Source of the DNA: Planctomycetaceae bacterium
GTDB taxonomy: Bacteria; Planctomycetota; Planctomycetia; Planctomycetales; Planctomycetaceae
Assembly: GCA_009691905.1 (NCBI GenBank)
Contig: SIAF01000002.1
Location: 1 to 46,742 of the forward strand
Length of the DNA stretch: 46,742 nucleotides
Direction of reading: 5' to 3'
The notes under the pieces are model-generated. The model ran no database searches, was not told the origin of the DNA, and worked only from the letters and a program-made list of their open reading frames with translations. A program made the translations under genes and the position numbers. Shown in pieces: positions 1 to 8,260 of the stretch (the stretch's first letter is position 1; every line of letters starts with the position of its first letter).

Positions 1-148
1 GGCGAACCGTAGCACAAAGCCGAAGGCCTTCCAAGCATGGCGAAGCACCCGGTGTCGGTCTATTATAGGCCCCTTATCCACAAGTCGCCGAAGGCGTTTC
101 GTATCGGCCAAGCTTTGACTGGTCCCTGTTCTCAACGAGGAGTTGTCC

Positions 149-1024
149 ATGAGTGCTTTGCGTTTGGCGGGCTTCTGCCTGCTCCTGGGATTTCTGGGAA
201 TCGTATTGCCCCGACAAAGCCGCGACGAACTGCGTGCCGCGCCGCCGAAAAAGCTGCGGATGCTGATGGTCACCGCCTCCAAAACCTTCACGCACAACCC
301 GGTCAAACGCGAAAAGGACGAGCTGGCCCCCTCGGAAATCACCGTGACCCAACTCGGGCAGGAGAGCGGGCTGTTCACTGTCGACTGCACGCAGAAGCCG
401 GAACTCGACTTCACTGTCGAGAACCTCAAAAAATACGACCTTGTGTTTTTCTACACACAGGGGCCTGACCTCGAAATCGCCAAAGAGGCCCTCGACTACT
501 TCTTCAACACCTGGCTCAAGCAGAAGGGGCACGGCTTCATTGCCACGCACTCGTCGACCGACACCTACGGCGGGTACGAGCCGTACTGGGACATGATCGG
601 CGGGACTTTCGACGGCCACCCTTGGAACGCCGACCAGAAAATTACGATCACCGTGCATGACAAGCAGCACCCCGGCAGCAAGCCGTGGGGCGACGAGTTC
701 ACCATCACCGACGAAATCTACCAGTACCAGCACTGGCAGCCCGAGAAAGTCCGCGTGCTGATGAGCCTGAACATGGCCAAGTGCGGCCTGAAAAAGCCAT
801 ACCACGTGCCGATTTCGTGGGTCAAACAGTACGGCGATGGTCGAATGTTTTACACCAATCTGGGACACAACACCGAAACCTGGGCCAACAAGACCTTCCG
901 CGAATCGCTTCTGGGAGGGATCAAATGGGTGATGGGGCTGGAAAAAGGAGACGCCACCCCCAACCCCGAAGTCTCCAAGGCCTGGGACGAGAAGTCCAAG
1001 GCCGATGCCCAGGAGAGCCAGTAG
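149..1024 (+). CDS. Exported ThuA-like domain protein
   Basis: 291 aa. The ATG at 149 has a GAGGAG ribosome site about 7 bases upstream, which favours it over the in-frame TTG at 143. Residues 1-20 are a hydrophobic signal segment (LAGFCLLLGFLGIVL), so the protein is probably exported. The body has the flavodoxin/GATase-like ThuA fold pattern: an initial strand (LRMLMVTASKTFTHN), YDLVFFYTQG, GFIATHSSTDTYGG, a WDMIGGTFDGHPW segment and a late GRMFYTNLGHNTETW segment. ThuA-like proteins are abundant in planctomycetes and are linked loosely to sugar metabolism; the actual reaction is unknown. The stop is one base from the start of ftr, so the two genes are probably co-transcribed, although no shared pathway is evident. 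The family call is firm; the role is not. Confidence 0.85.
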   Translation: MSALRLAGFCLLLGFLGIVLPRQSRDELRAAPPKKLRMLMVTASKTFTHNPVKREKDELAPSEITVTQLGQESGLFTVDCTQKPELDFTVENLKKYDLVFFYTQGPDLEIAKEALDYFFNTWLKQKGHGFIATHSSTDTYGGYEPYWDMIGGTFDGHPWNADQKITITVHDKQHPGSKPWGDEFTITDEIYQYQHWQPEKVRVLMSLNMAKCGLKKPYHVPISWVKQYGDGRMFYTNLGHNTETWANKTFRESLLGGIKWVMGLEKGDATPNPEVSKAWDEKSKADAQESQ

Positions 1025-1025
1025 C

Positions 1026-1964
1026 ATGGAAGCCACGCTCCCTGAGGGGGTTGGCGAAATCCCGGCGCTGCTTGCGCTCCACGGCGTCGAGATTGTCGAC
1101 ACCTTCGCCGAGGCATTTCCCGTCACCGGGGCGCGGGTGATCATCACCGCCATTTCGGCCCAGTGGGCTCGAACGGCCGCGACCGTCATGACCGGCAACG
1201 CCACCAGCGTCATCGCCTGCGATGTCGAGGCGGCGATCGACCGCGAACTGACGGGCGACGAAACCCCTGACGGCCGGCCCGGCGTGAGCGTGCTCGTGTT
1301 CGCCTTCAGTCGCGAGGGGTTGGGCAAAGCCCTTGCCGCCCGCGTCGGGCAGTGCGTGCTGACCTGCCCTACGACCGCCTGCTACAACGGCATCGGCGAG
1401 TGCCCCAAAGACAAACAGGTCGTGGTCGGCGGGCTGTTGCGTTTTTTCGGCGATACCCACCAGTCGTCGAAGCGTCTGGCCGGCCGCCGCTTGTGGCGCG
1501 TGCCGGTGATGGATGGCGAATTCGTCTGCGAAGATCGGTTCGGCACCGTCAAAGGGGTGGGTGGGGGCAACTTGCTGATTGCCGGAGTCGATCAGGCCGC
1601 CGCGCTTTCGGCGGCCGAAAATGCCGTCGCCGCGATTCGGCAGGTGCCCGACGTGATCCTTCCCTTTCCGGGGGGCATCGTGCGTAGCGGCAGCAAGGTC
1701 GGCTCGAAGTACAAGAAGCTCAAGGCCAGCACCAACGATGCCTACTGCCCGACGTTGCGGGCCGTGACCGACAGTGAACTGCCCGCACATGTGCAGGCGG
1801 TCTACGAAATCGTGATTGACGGCCTTTCCGAGTCGCGCGTCGGCGAAGCAATGCGGGCCGGGCTGCACGCGGCCTGTCAAACGCCGGGGGTTGTTCGAAT
1901 CACGGCCGGAAACTACGGCGGGAAGCTGGGGCGGTTTCATTTTCATCTGCGGGACCTGCTGTAG
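1026..1964 (+). CDS. ftr: Formylmethanofuran--tetrahydromethanopterin formyltransferase
   Basis: 312 aa. Ftr moves a formyl group between methanofuran and tetrahydromethanopterin in the H4MPT-linked C1 pathway, a cytoplasmic route used for formaldehyde oxidation in methylotrophs and also found in planctomycetes. The diagnostic N-terminal block GVEIVDTFAEAFPVTGARVI begins at about residue 20 and is followed by CPTTACYNGI, a central GVGGGNLLIAG and a C-terminal VVRITAGNYGGKLGRFHFHL. The first 19 residues are an extension relative to typical Ftr starts. The ATG at 1026 has AGGAG at 1011-1015 inside the end of the ThuA gene; no better start is seen. No other H4MPT pathway gene (fhc, mch, mtd, fae) lies in the window, so it is an outlier of its pathway here. 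Confidence 0.93.
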   Translation: MEATLPEGVGEIPALLALHGVEIVDTFAEAFPVTGARVIITAISAQWARTAATVMTGNATSVIACDVEAAIDRELTGDETPDGRPGVSVLVFAFSREGLGKALAARVGQCVLTCPTTACYNGIGECPKDKQVVVGGLLRFFGDTHQSSKRLAGRRLWRVPVMDGEFVCEDRFGTVKGVGGGNLLIAGVDQAAALSAAENAVAAIRQVPDVILPFPGGIVRSGSKVGSKYKKLKASTNDAYCPTLRAVTDSELPAHVQAVYEIVIDGLSESRVGEAMRAGLHAACQTPGVVRITAGNYGGKLGRFHFHLRDLL

Positions 1965-2011
1965 CAGGCCCGGTGCGACCGCACCTTTGACGCACCGCGA
2001 ATCAAAAAAAA

Positions 2012-2200
2012 GTAGTCTTCATCGCTCCGCGTGAAGAGTGCAAACGCCTACAATCACCAACAGGGTAACCGCATAAATTCGGCGAACGAGACCCGCCAAA
2101 GGCACCCGCCATCGATTGGGCCATGTGGCGTCAACTTGGCGAGTGCCCCCGATCAAAATGTCACGCCCCGAGACTCTTCACGCGGAGCGATGAAGACTAC
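2012..2200. repeat. Element bounded by a perfect 28-bp inverted repeat
   Basis: Positions 2012-2039 and 2173-2200 are exact reverse complements (28 of 28), separated by 133 bp. Each arm also folds on itself through TCTTCA...TGAAGA. The match ends at once on both sides. The 399-base stretch between ftr and the next gene holds no convincing gene. The structure resembles a small non-autonomous element (MITE or REP-like pair). No clear target-site duplication is visible. Confidence 0.7.
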
Positions 2201-2363
2201 ATTGGCTGTTAGCCGCGGTGCCTTCAACCACCGTGCGTCGATTCCAATTCGACTCTTGCGAATCGACTCTCATCGGAGGTATTGGGACAAATCGTAGTTC
2301 CTCTTTTGGTATCGGCAACACTTTGCGTGTCATCAATCGAATCCATGGTTTTGGGGATTGAGG

Positions 2364-4394
2364 ATGGAGGCGGACACGACACCCCGACCGGCTCACGCAC
2401 TCCTTCCTGAACTCGAACCGCCTGCGCCTGGCGGGCTGGCTGCCGCAACCCGCCGCTGGCTGTATCACTTAGTGATCATGGTGGCGGCAGCGCAGGGGTT
2501 CGCGAGTCTTGTGACGGCGACGGTGCTTTACAGCCCGGCGGCCGGCCGCTGGCCTGAAAATCGGCCGCCCTACACGCCGATGTTCAGCGCAAACGACAAG
2601 TCGCGGTGGTGTACCGTCTGGTCGCTCGCCGAGCAGGGCACGTACCAGATCGACGACATCATCAAGCAGCCCGGCTGGGACACGATCGACAAAGTTCGAT
2701 ACCACGACCATTTCTATTCGTCGAAGCCTCCGATGCTGTCGACGCTGGTCGCCGGTTTGTACGGCGTATTGAAAAGGGTCGCCGGAGTGGACCTCGTGAC
2801 CGACACGCACTCGGCCGTGCGGACGATCCTGTTGATCGTCAACTGGTTGCCTTGGATCGTCGCCCTGGGACTGCTGGCCGAAATGGTCGAACGCTACGGC
2901 CGCACCGACTGGAGCCGGCTGCTGGTGATCATTGCTGCCGCGTCGGCCACGTTTCTCACGACGTTTCTGATCACGTTCAACAATCACAACGTTGCGGCTT
3001 GCAGCCTCGTGTTTGCCCTGTCGCCGGCGCTGCGCATTCTGATCGACGGCCGACGGGAATGGTGGCGTTTTGCGCTAGCCGGCTTCTGGGGGGCATTTGT
3101 CGTTTGCAATGAACTGCCGGCGTGCGCGTTCGGGGCGGGGTTGTTCGTCTGGCTTGTGCGGCGAGCGCCCGGACCGACGTTGAAGTTTTTCGTTCCCGCC
3201 GCGCTGATCCCCCTCGGGGGCTTCTTTCTGACGAACTGGTTTTGCACGGGGGGCCTGATGCCCTTTTATGCCAGTTTCGGTTCTGCCACCAACGACTATT
3301 ACAAGTACATCGTCGATGGGATTCCCAGCTATTGGATGAATCCGTCGGCCATCGATCGGGGGGAATCGTCGGCGTGGTTCTACTTTTTGAATTGTACGAT
3401 CGGCCATCACGGCATCTTTTCGCTGTCGCCGCTGTTTTTGCTGACCCTGGCCGGTTGGCTGACGTGCTGGCGCAAATCGGCGGCCGCGTTGCGCGGGGTT
3501 TCGATCCTCGGCGGCGTGCTGACCGTCTGGATCCTGGCGTTTTATCTGTTGCAGACGCAAAGCTACAACTACGGCGGGATGACGAGCGGGCTCCGCTGGA
3601 GTTTCTGGCTGATTCCGCTGTGGCTGCTGGGGCTTGTGCCGGTGCTTGACGACTGGGGGGGGCGCCCTGCCGTGAGGGTGCTCAGTGCCGCGCTGCTGGC
3701 GGTATCGGTCTTTTCGGTCACCTACCCGCGCAACAATCCGTGGCAGGCTCCCTGGCTGCAACAATCGTTGCCGACAACGACAACGATCGTCGAAGGACCG
3801 GCTCCAACGACGCAAAGCCTGTGGTTCGACCTGCCCGCCGCAGAGCAAACGGACTGGGAGAACTACTGGATCGAATTCGAGGCCGTGGGCCAGGGCGGCG
3901 GGCAGCACCGGATGCGACTGGCTCTCGCCGGTCCCCCCGAAGACGCGGGCTGCCGGGTCGCTGTGTCGACTGCCGACGGACCTCTCGGCGATGTGCCGCC
4001 GTGGGTGCTGGGTCTGTCGCGGGCTCAAATCGATCAGCGGGCCGCGCCGAAGAAGATTCTGGTCGACTCGAGCACCGCGCGACCCGAGGCACTCCGCTTC
4101 CTGGCGGGTTTGCCGGTTCACCGGCCGTTCGAGAGCGATCGGGTTCGTTACTTGAAAACATCGTTGCGCAGCGACGCTTTCCAATGTCGGATCGCCGTTG
4201 CCTCGGTCACCTATCGTCCCCGCAAAGACGGGCCGGCCCTGCGATATCGCCGTGCCGTGTGGTGGTCGCCCGAAGTCCCCTTCGGCGTGCTGCAAATTGA
4301 AGATACGGTCAGCGACCCGCGGGATCACAGCGTCGTCTTTCGGCAGTTGTTCAAAGTGACGCGCACCGGCAAGCGGGGGGCGTCAGCCCCCTGA
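2364..4394 (+). CDS. Multi-pass membrane protein, GT-C glycosyltransferase-like
   Basis: 676 aa. The ATG at 2364 has GGGGA 6 bases upstream; the TTG at 2358 is an alternative. A first membrane helix (about residues 35-55) is followed by a soluble loop with YHDHFYSSKPPMLSTL, then about ten hydrophobic helices up to about residue 465, and a hydrophilic C-terminal domain of about 200 residues. The 'FYSSKPP' loop after the first helix recalls the acceptor loop of GT39/ArnT-type lipid-sugar mannosyltransferases, but the usual catalytic D/E is not obvious, so the family is inferred only. The last residues (KRGASAP) are encoded by a GC-rich repeat seen elsewhere in the window, suggesting the 3' end was reshaped by repeat insertion. 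Partners are unknown. Confidence 0.8.
   Translation: MEADTTPRPAHALLPELEPPAPGGLAAATRRWLYHLVIMVAAAQGFASLVTATVLYSPAAGRWPENRPPYTPMFSANDKSRWCTVWSLAEQGTYQIDDIIKQPGWDTIDKVRYHDHFYSSKPPMLSTLVAGLYGVLKRVAGVDLVTDTHSAVRTILLIVNWLPWIVALGLLAEMVERYGRTDWSRLLVIIAAASATFLTTFLITFNNHNVAACSLVFALSPALRILIDGRREWWRFALAGFWGAFVVCNELPACAFGAGLFVWLVRRAPGPTLKFFVPAALIPLGGFFLTNWFCTGGLMPFYASFGSATNDYYKYIVDGIPSYWMNPSAIDRGESSAWFYFLNCTIGHHGIFSLSPLFLLTLAGWLTCWRKSAAALRGVSILGGVLTVWILAFYLLQTQSYNYGGMTSGLRWSFWLIPLWLLGLVPVLDDWGGRPAVRVLSAALLAVSVFSVTYPRNNPWQAPWLQQSLPTTTTIVEGPAPTTQSLWFDLPAAEQTDWENYWIEFEAVGQGGGQHRMRLALAGPPEDAGCRVAVSTADGPLGDVPPWVLGLSRAQIDQRAAPKKILVDSSTARPEALRFLAGLPVHRPFESDRVRYLKTSLRSDAFQCRIAVASVTYRPRKDGPALRYRRAVWWSPEVPFGVLQIEDTVSDPRDHSVVFRQLFKVTRTGKRGASAP
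4371..4393. repeat. GC hairpin repeat overlapping the CDS 3' end
   Basis: The sequence AAGCGGGGGGCGTCAG followed by CCCCCTG forms a 6-bp G/C stem (4376-4381 with 4386-4391) around a GTCA loop. It encodes the last residues and stop of the preceding gene. Related copies lie at 5411-5436 and 36257-36285. It could act as a terminator-like hairpin, but no T-run follows here. Confidence 0.6.
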
Positions 4395-4424
4395 AGCTGT
4401 CCCTGTTGCTGAGACCCGCCAAAG

Positions 4425-4498
4425 CCCGTTTAGCCGCGAGCCGCAGGCGAGTCGTATTCGAATACACGATGCTCGCCTGCGGCTCGCGGCTAAACGGG
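4425..4498. repeat. 27-bp inverted repeat with nested palindrome (cruciform-like)
   Basis: The arms 4425-4451 and 4472-4498 are perfect reverse complements (27 bp). The 20-base loop itself holds the 12-bp palindrome GTATTCGAATAC. The arm includes TTAGCCGCGAGCCGCAGG. It sits between two (+) genes and may stop transcription or act as a REP-like element. Confidence 0.8.
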
Positions 4499-4603
4499 TG
4501 CGGATAACCCCTCTTGCAGCGAAAGGCGGATCGTCGCTATAGTCCCGACCCTCTCCCTCTCAGAATCCAGTCCTTACCGTTTCCTGCTTTCAGGATGCCT
4601 GCC

Positions 4604-5389
4604 ATGTCGCAGCCCGCATGGGTCTCGCGCAGAGTGTTTCCGTTGGCACTCACCGGCTTGATGCTGTCCGGTTGCGCCAATAGTCCGTTCAGGATGCCGG
4701 GCGGCTCGCAGGCCATGCGGCAGCCCTCATCGCCGATGGCCGGTCAATACCGCGAAATGCAAACGCGGACCCGCGGCCTCGACTCGCAGAACCAAAACCT
4801 GCATGCCGCCCTGGCGCAACAACAGCAACAGACGCTCCAAGCCCAGGCCGCTCTCCGGCAGTCACAGCAGGAGATCGCCGATTTGCGACGGCAAGCGAAC
4901 GACTCAGGTACAGGAAATATCGCAGGCGGCGGAACCAGGGCGCGACAAGCATCGCTCGGTGGAAGTCCGCTACCGCTCGTGAAAGTCTCCGGTGCCGAGG
5001 TCGTCCCTGACGGCGATGTCGTCCGCATCCGGCTCGAGAGTTCGCAGTTGTTTTCGGCGGGGCGGGCCGAGCTCAAACCGGAAGTCGGGGGGACGCTCGA
5101 CCGCGTGGCGCAGGTTTTGCGGTCGGAGTATTCCGGCCGGCTGGTGGGAATCGAAGGCTACACCGACAGCGACCCGATCACGAAAAGCAAATGGAAAAGC
5201 AACACCGAGCTGTCGGTCGCGCGATCGGTGGCGTTGATGCACGGCCTGCAAAGTCGCGGGGTGCCTGAGAATCAATTGTTCGTTGCCGGGTATGGCGCGA
5301 AACGTCCGCTGGGATCGAACGATTCGAAAGCATCAAAGTCGCAGAACCGCCGCGTCGAGATCGTGGTCTATCCCGAATCGGCGCGGTAA
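4604..5389 (+). CDS. OmpA-family lipoprotein
   Basis: 261 aa from the ATG at 4604 (AGG 9 bases upstream); the ATG at 4595 would add three residues. The N-terminus is a lipoprotein signal ending in LMLSGC, with the lipidated Cys at residue 24. A Gln-rich, probably coiled-coil stretch (about residues 45-105, with [20 protein letters not shown]) leads to a C-terminal OmpA/MotB-type peptidoglycan-binding domain. That domain has [49 protein letters not shown] and a final [11 protein letters not shown]. The protein likely links an envelope membrane to peptidoglycan. It stands alone between two repeat elements, so partners are not shown by context. Confidence 0.9.
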   Translation: MSQPAWVSRRVFPLALTGLMLSGCANSPFRMPGGSQAMRQPSSPMAGQYREMQTRTRGLDSQNQNLHAALAQQQQQTLQAQAALRQSQQEIADLRRQANDSGTGNIAGGGTRARQASLGGSPLPLVKVSGAEVVPDGDVVRIRLESSQLFSAGRAELKPEVGGTLDRVAQVLRSEYSGRLVGIEGYTDSDPITKSKWKSNTELSVARSVALMHGLQSRGVPENQLFVAGYGAKRPLGSNDSKASKSQNRRVEIVVYPESAR

Positions 5390-5410
5390 TCTGGCACGTA
5401 GTGAAAGTCG

Positions 5411-5436
5411 ACCAGGCGAGCGGGGGGCGTCAGGCC
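5411..5436. repeat. Second copy of the GCGAGCGGGGGGCGTCAG repeat
   Basis: ACCAGGCGAGCGGGGGGCGT followed by CAGGCC matches the repeats at 4371-4393 and 36257-36285. This copy has a weaker right arm (CAGGCCG), so the hairpin is degraded. It lies in the 110-base gap between the OmpA lipoprotein and hisH. Confidence 0.55.
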
Positions 5437-5499
5437 GTTGACTGCCATAGTCCGAACTCGACGCTCCCGAATGGTGTCGGCAGTCGATACAATCGCGCC

Positions 5500-6105
5500 A
5501 TGATCAGCATCGTCGACTACGGCATGGGAAACCTGCGGAGCGTGCAGAAGGCCTGCGAGAAACTCGGCCTGCGAGTCCGCATCTGCACGCGCGCCGAAGA
5601 ATTGCGCGATGCCGAACGCATGATTCTGCCCGGCGTGGGGGCCTTTCGCGATGCGATGATCGAACTGCGCCGCCAGCGGCTCGTCGAGCCGATTTTGGCG
5701 CACCTGGCCGACGACCGCCCCTTTCTCGGGATCTGCCTGGGGTTGCAGTTGCTGTTCGACGTCAGCTTTGAGGAGGGAACCTGGGAAGGTCTGAAAGTCC
5801 TGCACGGCGACGTGGTGCGGTTTCCCGAACGGACCGGCCTCAAGGTCCCCCACATGGGTTGGAATCGCGTTGAACCTGTCGGCGATTGCCCGCTGTTCGA
5901 TGGCATCCCCCCGGACGCCCACTTCTATTTCGTTCACAGCTATTATGTGGTCCCGACGGACGAAACGGTGATCGCCGCCCGCACCGACTACGGCGAGCCG
6001 TTCGCCGCAGTCGTCCAGAGCGGAAAGATGTTCGCCACCCAGTTTCACCCTGAGAAGAGCCAGCAGTTCGGCCTGCAGTTGCTCAGCAACTTTGCGACGG
6101 TGTAA
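5500..6105 (+). CDS. hisH: Imidazole glycerol phosphate synthase, glutaminase subunit
   Basis: 201 aa, the normal size. HisH releases ammonia from glutamine for HisF, which makes imidazole glycerol phosphate and AICAR in histidine synthesis. The ATG at 5500 begins [15 protein letters not shown], the family N-terminus. The class I glutaminase triad is visible: Cys79 in [12 protein letters not shown], and His183 and Glu185 in [13 protein letters not shown]. The oxyanion segment PGVGAF is at 44-49. The stop overlaps the hisA start by one base (TAATG), so the two are translationally coupled. hisF and the rest of the pathway are not in the window. Confidence 0.96.
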   Translation: MISIVDYGMGNLRSVQKACEKLGLRVRICTRAEELRDAERMILPGVGAFRDAMIELRRQRLVEPILAHLADDRPFLGICLGLQLLFDVSFEEGTWEGLKVLHGDVVRFPERTGLKVPHMGWNRVEPVGDCPLFDGIPPDAHFYFVHSYYVVPTDETVIAARTDYGEPFAAVVQSGKMFATQFHPEKSQQFGLQLLSNFATV

Positions 6106-6851
6106 TGCTCGAAATCATCCCGGCCATCGACCTGCGCGACGGAAACTGCGTTCGCCTGCGCCAGGGAGATTATTCTCAGGAAACAGTCTTCGGTGACGAT
6201 CCCGCGCAGATGGCCTTGCGCTGGCAAGCGGCCGGCGCCCGCCGGCTGCACCTGGTCGATCTGGACGGCGCCAAAGCGGGTCGCCCGGTAAATCTAGAAG
6301 CGATCTGCGCCATCGTCGGCGCGATCGGCGTCCCCTGCCAGTTGGGGGGCGGGCTGCGCGACGAGACGACGATTCGGCTGATGCTCGACGACGTCGGCGT
6401 CGGACGCGTGATCGTCGGGACGCAGGCACTCAAGCAGCCTGAGTGGTTCCGCGAAATGGCCTACAAGTTTCCCGAACGGCTCGTGCTGGGGATCGACGCC
6501 CGCAACTCGATGGTCGCCACCGAAGGCTGGCTGGACGTATCGCAGACTTCGGCATTCGACCTGGCGAAACAGTACGCCGAACTTCCCCTGGCGGCCGTGA
6601 TTTACACCAACATCGCCAACGACGGCATGCTGGCCGGCGTCGATGCGGCAACGCTCGCCGACCTGGCGCGGCTCGCCGATCTTGGTCTGCCCGTCATCGC
6701 GTCGGGGGGCGTGACCTCGATCGCCGACGTCGAAAACCTGGTTCGCATTTGCCGCACGCATCCGCAACTCGAAGGGGCGATTGTCGGCCGCGCGATCTAT
6801 GAAGGGACACTCGATCTGGGCGCAGCACTCGAGCTGGCGGCGGCAGGGTGA
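6105..6851 (+). CDS. hisA: 1-(5-phosphoribosyl)-5-[(5-phosphoribosylamino)methylideneamino]imidazole-4-carboxamide isomerase
   Basis: 248 aa (beta/alpha)8 barrel. HisA converts ProFAR to PRFAR, the substrate of HisH-HisF. Seen: the general acid/base aspartates in [15 protein letters not shown] (Asp9) and LGIDARN (Asp131), phosphate-binding glycines in CQLGGGLR and [13 protein letters not shown], and the terminal [11 protein letters not shown]. Sequence features fit HisA rather than HisF ([23 protein letters not shown]). Its start overlaps the hisH stop. Confidence 0.96.
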   Translation: MLEIIPAIDLRDGNCVRLRQGDYSQETVFGDDPAQMALRWQAAGARRLHLVDLDGAKAGRPVNLEAICAIVGAIGVPCQLGGGLRDETTIRLMLDDVGVGRVIVGTQALKQPEWFREMAYKFPERLVLGIDARNSMVATEGWLDVSQTSAFDLAKQYAELPLAAVIYTNIANDGMLAGVDAATLADLARLADLGLPVIASGGVTSIADVENLVRICRTHPQLEGAIVGRAIYEGTLDLGAALELAAAG

Positions 6852-6857
6852 AATCGC

Positions 6858-7043
6858 AATGTAGGGTGGGACCAGCTCGCGCAGCGTGCGCAGGCCCACC
6901 ATTCGGGTCGCACCGCATCGGAACCCGCATGGTGGGCCTGCGCAAGCCGTTCAATAACGACCGGGCGCGCTGTTTAGTTCGAGAGTATTTTCAGAATACG
7001 AAGGCCCATAGTAGTTCTCGGCGTGCTGGTCCCAACCTACATT
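6858..7043. repeat. Composite nested inverted-repeat element
   Basis: The outer arms 6858-6876 and 7025-7043 pair over 19 bp with one mismatch (GTAGGGTGGGACCAGC type). The inner arms 6888-6902 and 6929-6943 pair perfectly over 15 bp (GCGCAGGCCCACCAT). A further short pair, CGGGT/ACCCG, lies inside, and a small hairpin GTATT...AATAC lies at about 6985-6999. It fills the 214-base gap between convergent hisA and larB and could terminate transcription from both sides. Confidence 0.75.
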
Positions 7044-7065
7044 AGCGTGAATAATTCGGGTTAAC

Positions 7066-7854
7066 TCATCGCGGCCAGCAGCGACGGGCGATCAGCCCGG
7101 CGACGAACCCCCCTTTAAAGCCGGCGTCGATATTCACCACAGTCACGTTGGCCGCGCAACTGTTGAGCATTCCCAGCAGCGGCGCGACCCCGCCGAAGCT
7201 GGCGCCGTAGCCGACGCTGGTGGGCACCGCGATCACAGGGCACGCCACGTGTCCCCCCACGACCGAGGGCAAAGCCCCTTCCATTCCCGCCACGACGACG
7301 ATGGCATCGGCGTTCTCGAAACGATGTCTCTGTGCCGGCAGTCGTTGCGGGCCGGCCACGCCGACGTCGACAATCAGGTCGACCGTGCAGCCCATCCAGC
7401 GTGCGGTTTCGGCAGCCTCTTCGGCCACCGGCAGATCGCTCGTTCCCGCCGTCAACACAGCAACCCGCCCGCGCGGCGGGTCGCCGTTCGACTCGGGTTC
7501 AACCCGCACGGTGCGCGCGACGGCATTGTGGATCGCCTGTGGAAACTCAGCGAGCAGCTCGCGCGCCTGCTCGGGCGAGACGCGGGTCGTCAGGCATCGC
7601 TGCCCGTGAGCCAATAGCGTCCTGAAGATGTCGACAATCGCCGCTCCCGTCTTGCCGGGCGCGAACACCACTTCCGGGTAGCCGCAGCGGCGCACGCGAT
7701 CGAGATCGACCTGTGCGGCGGCGGTTTGGGCGGTTGGCGGCATGACCTCGGGCAGCACCTGTTCGACCACCGCGGCGAGCGAGATTTCGCCGCGCTGCAG
7801 GTTGACCAGCAGGTTTTGCAATTCGTTCGAAGTCACGTTGATAATGGTATCCAA
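7066..7854 (-). CDS. larB: Nickel-pincer cofactor biosynthesis protein LarB
   Basis: 262 aa from a TTG start; the GTG at 7836 is an alternative, and no ATG is nearby. LarB carboxylates nicotinic acid adenine dinucleotide and hydrolyses it to pyridinium-3,5-biscarboxylate mononucleotide, the first step to the nickel-pincer cofactor of lactate racemase. The C-terminal half is PurE-like: LTAGTSDLPVAEEA, VVAGMEGALPSVVGG, VIAVPTSVGYG and GMLNSCAANV. The Cys of NSCA (about residue 233) is at the place of the catalytic Cys known for LarB. The C-terminus (VVNIDAGFKGGF) is typical. No larA, larC or larE is in the window. It is divergent from the transporter operon at 7953 with about 100 bases between them. 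Confidence 0.92.
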   Translation of the reverse strand: MDTIINVTSNELQNLLVNLQRGEISLAAVVEQVLPEVMPPTAQTAAAQVDLDRVRRCGYPEVVFAPGKTGAAIVDIFRTLLAHGQRCLTTRVSPEQARELLAEFPQAIHNAVARTVRVEPESNGDPPRGRVAVLTAGTSDLPVAEEAAETARWMGCTVDLIVDVGVAGPQRLPAQRHRFENADAIVVVAGMEGALPSVVGGHVACPVIAVPTSVGYGASFGGVAPLLGMLNSCAANVTVVNIDAGFKGGFVAGLIARRCWPR

Positions 7855-7952
7855 TCGTCAATTGTTTGGTTAGGATGCGTCAACTTCGAAACGGCAGGCG
7901 CCTCGGCTGCCGTTTCTGCTCTCACCGACCCTCCCCGAACGAGGATCCCCTG

Positions 7953-8258
7953 ATGCAGCAACCTGCTCCCGACCCGGTGCTGAAAAGCGCCCGGCGCGAA
8001 GCGCTGTGCGTGCTCGGTATCTGGCTGGCCGCCCTCAGCTACACGGTGCCGTATTGTTACACCCACGGCTATGGCCGCACGCTGGCCGACTTGAAATTCG
8101 TCTGGGGCTTCCCCGACTGGATCTTCTGGGGAATCGTCGTCCCGTGGTGTACGTGCGTCGCAATCTCGATCTGGTTCGGCGCGACGTTTATGCGCGACGA
8201 AGACCTCGGGGAAGAGCTTCCCGAGCAGGATGATGAACTCGGGCTGGGAGGGGGCTGA
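7953..8258 (+). CDS. DUF997 (YhdT-like) small membrane protein
   Basis: 101 aa. The ATG at 7953 is preceded by GAGGA at 7941-7945, which favours it over the upstream in-frame starts. Two hydrophobic helices are seen (about 18-36, with LCVLGIWLAALSYTVPY, and about 60-82, with IFWGIVVPWCTCVAISIW), ending in an acidic tail (EDLGEELPEQDDELG). Small DUF997 proteins typically precede a sodium:solute symporter gene, as yhdT precedes panF in enterics. Here the symporter starts two bases after the stop. It is probably a symporter partner in the inner membrane; the precise role is unknown. Confidence 0.85.
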   Translation: MQQPAPDPVLKSARREALCVLGIWLAALSYTVPYCYTHGYGRTLADLKFVWGFPDWIFWGIVVPWCTCVAISIWFGATFMRDEDLGEELPEQDDELGLGGG

Positions 8259-8260
8259 CT

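Noticed and set aside
74-1327. 417-codon minus-strand frame
   Set aside because: Antisense to the ThuA-like gene and ftr; no family pattern.
2031-2297. 88-codon frame between ftr and the membrane protein
   Set aside because: It lies inside the 28-bp inverted-repeat element and shows no protein features.
4425-4498. Simple rho-independent terminator
   Set aside because: The stem is strong but no T-run follows on either strand and the loop is itself palindromic, so it is listed as a repeat; termination remains possible.
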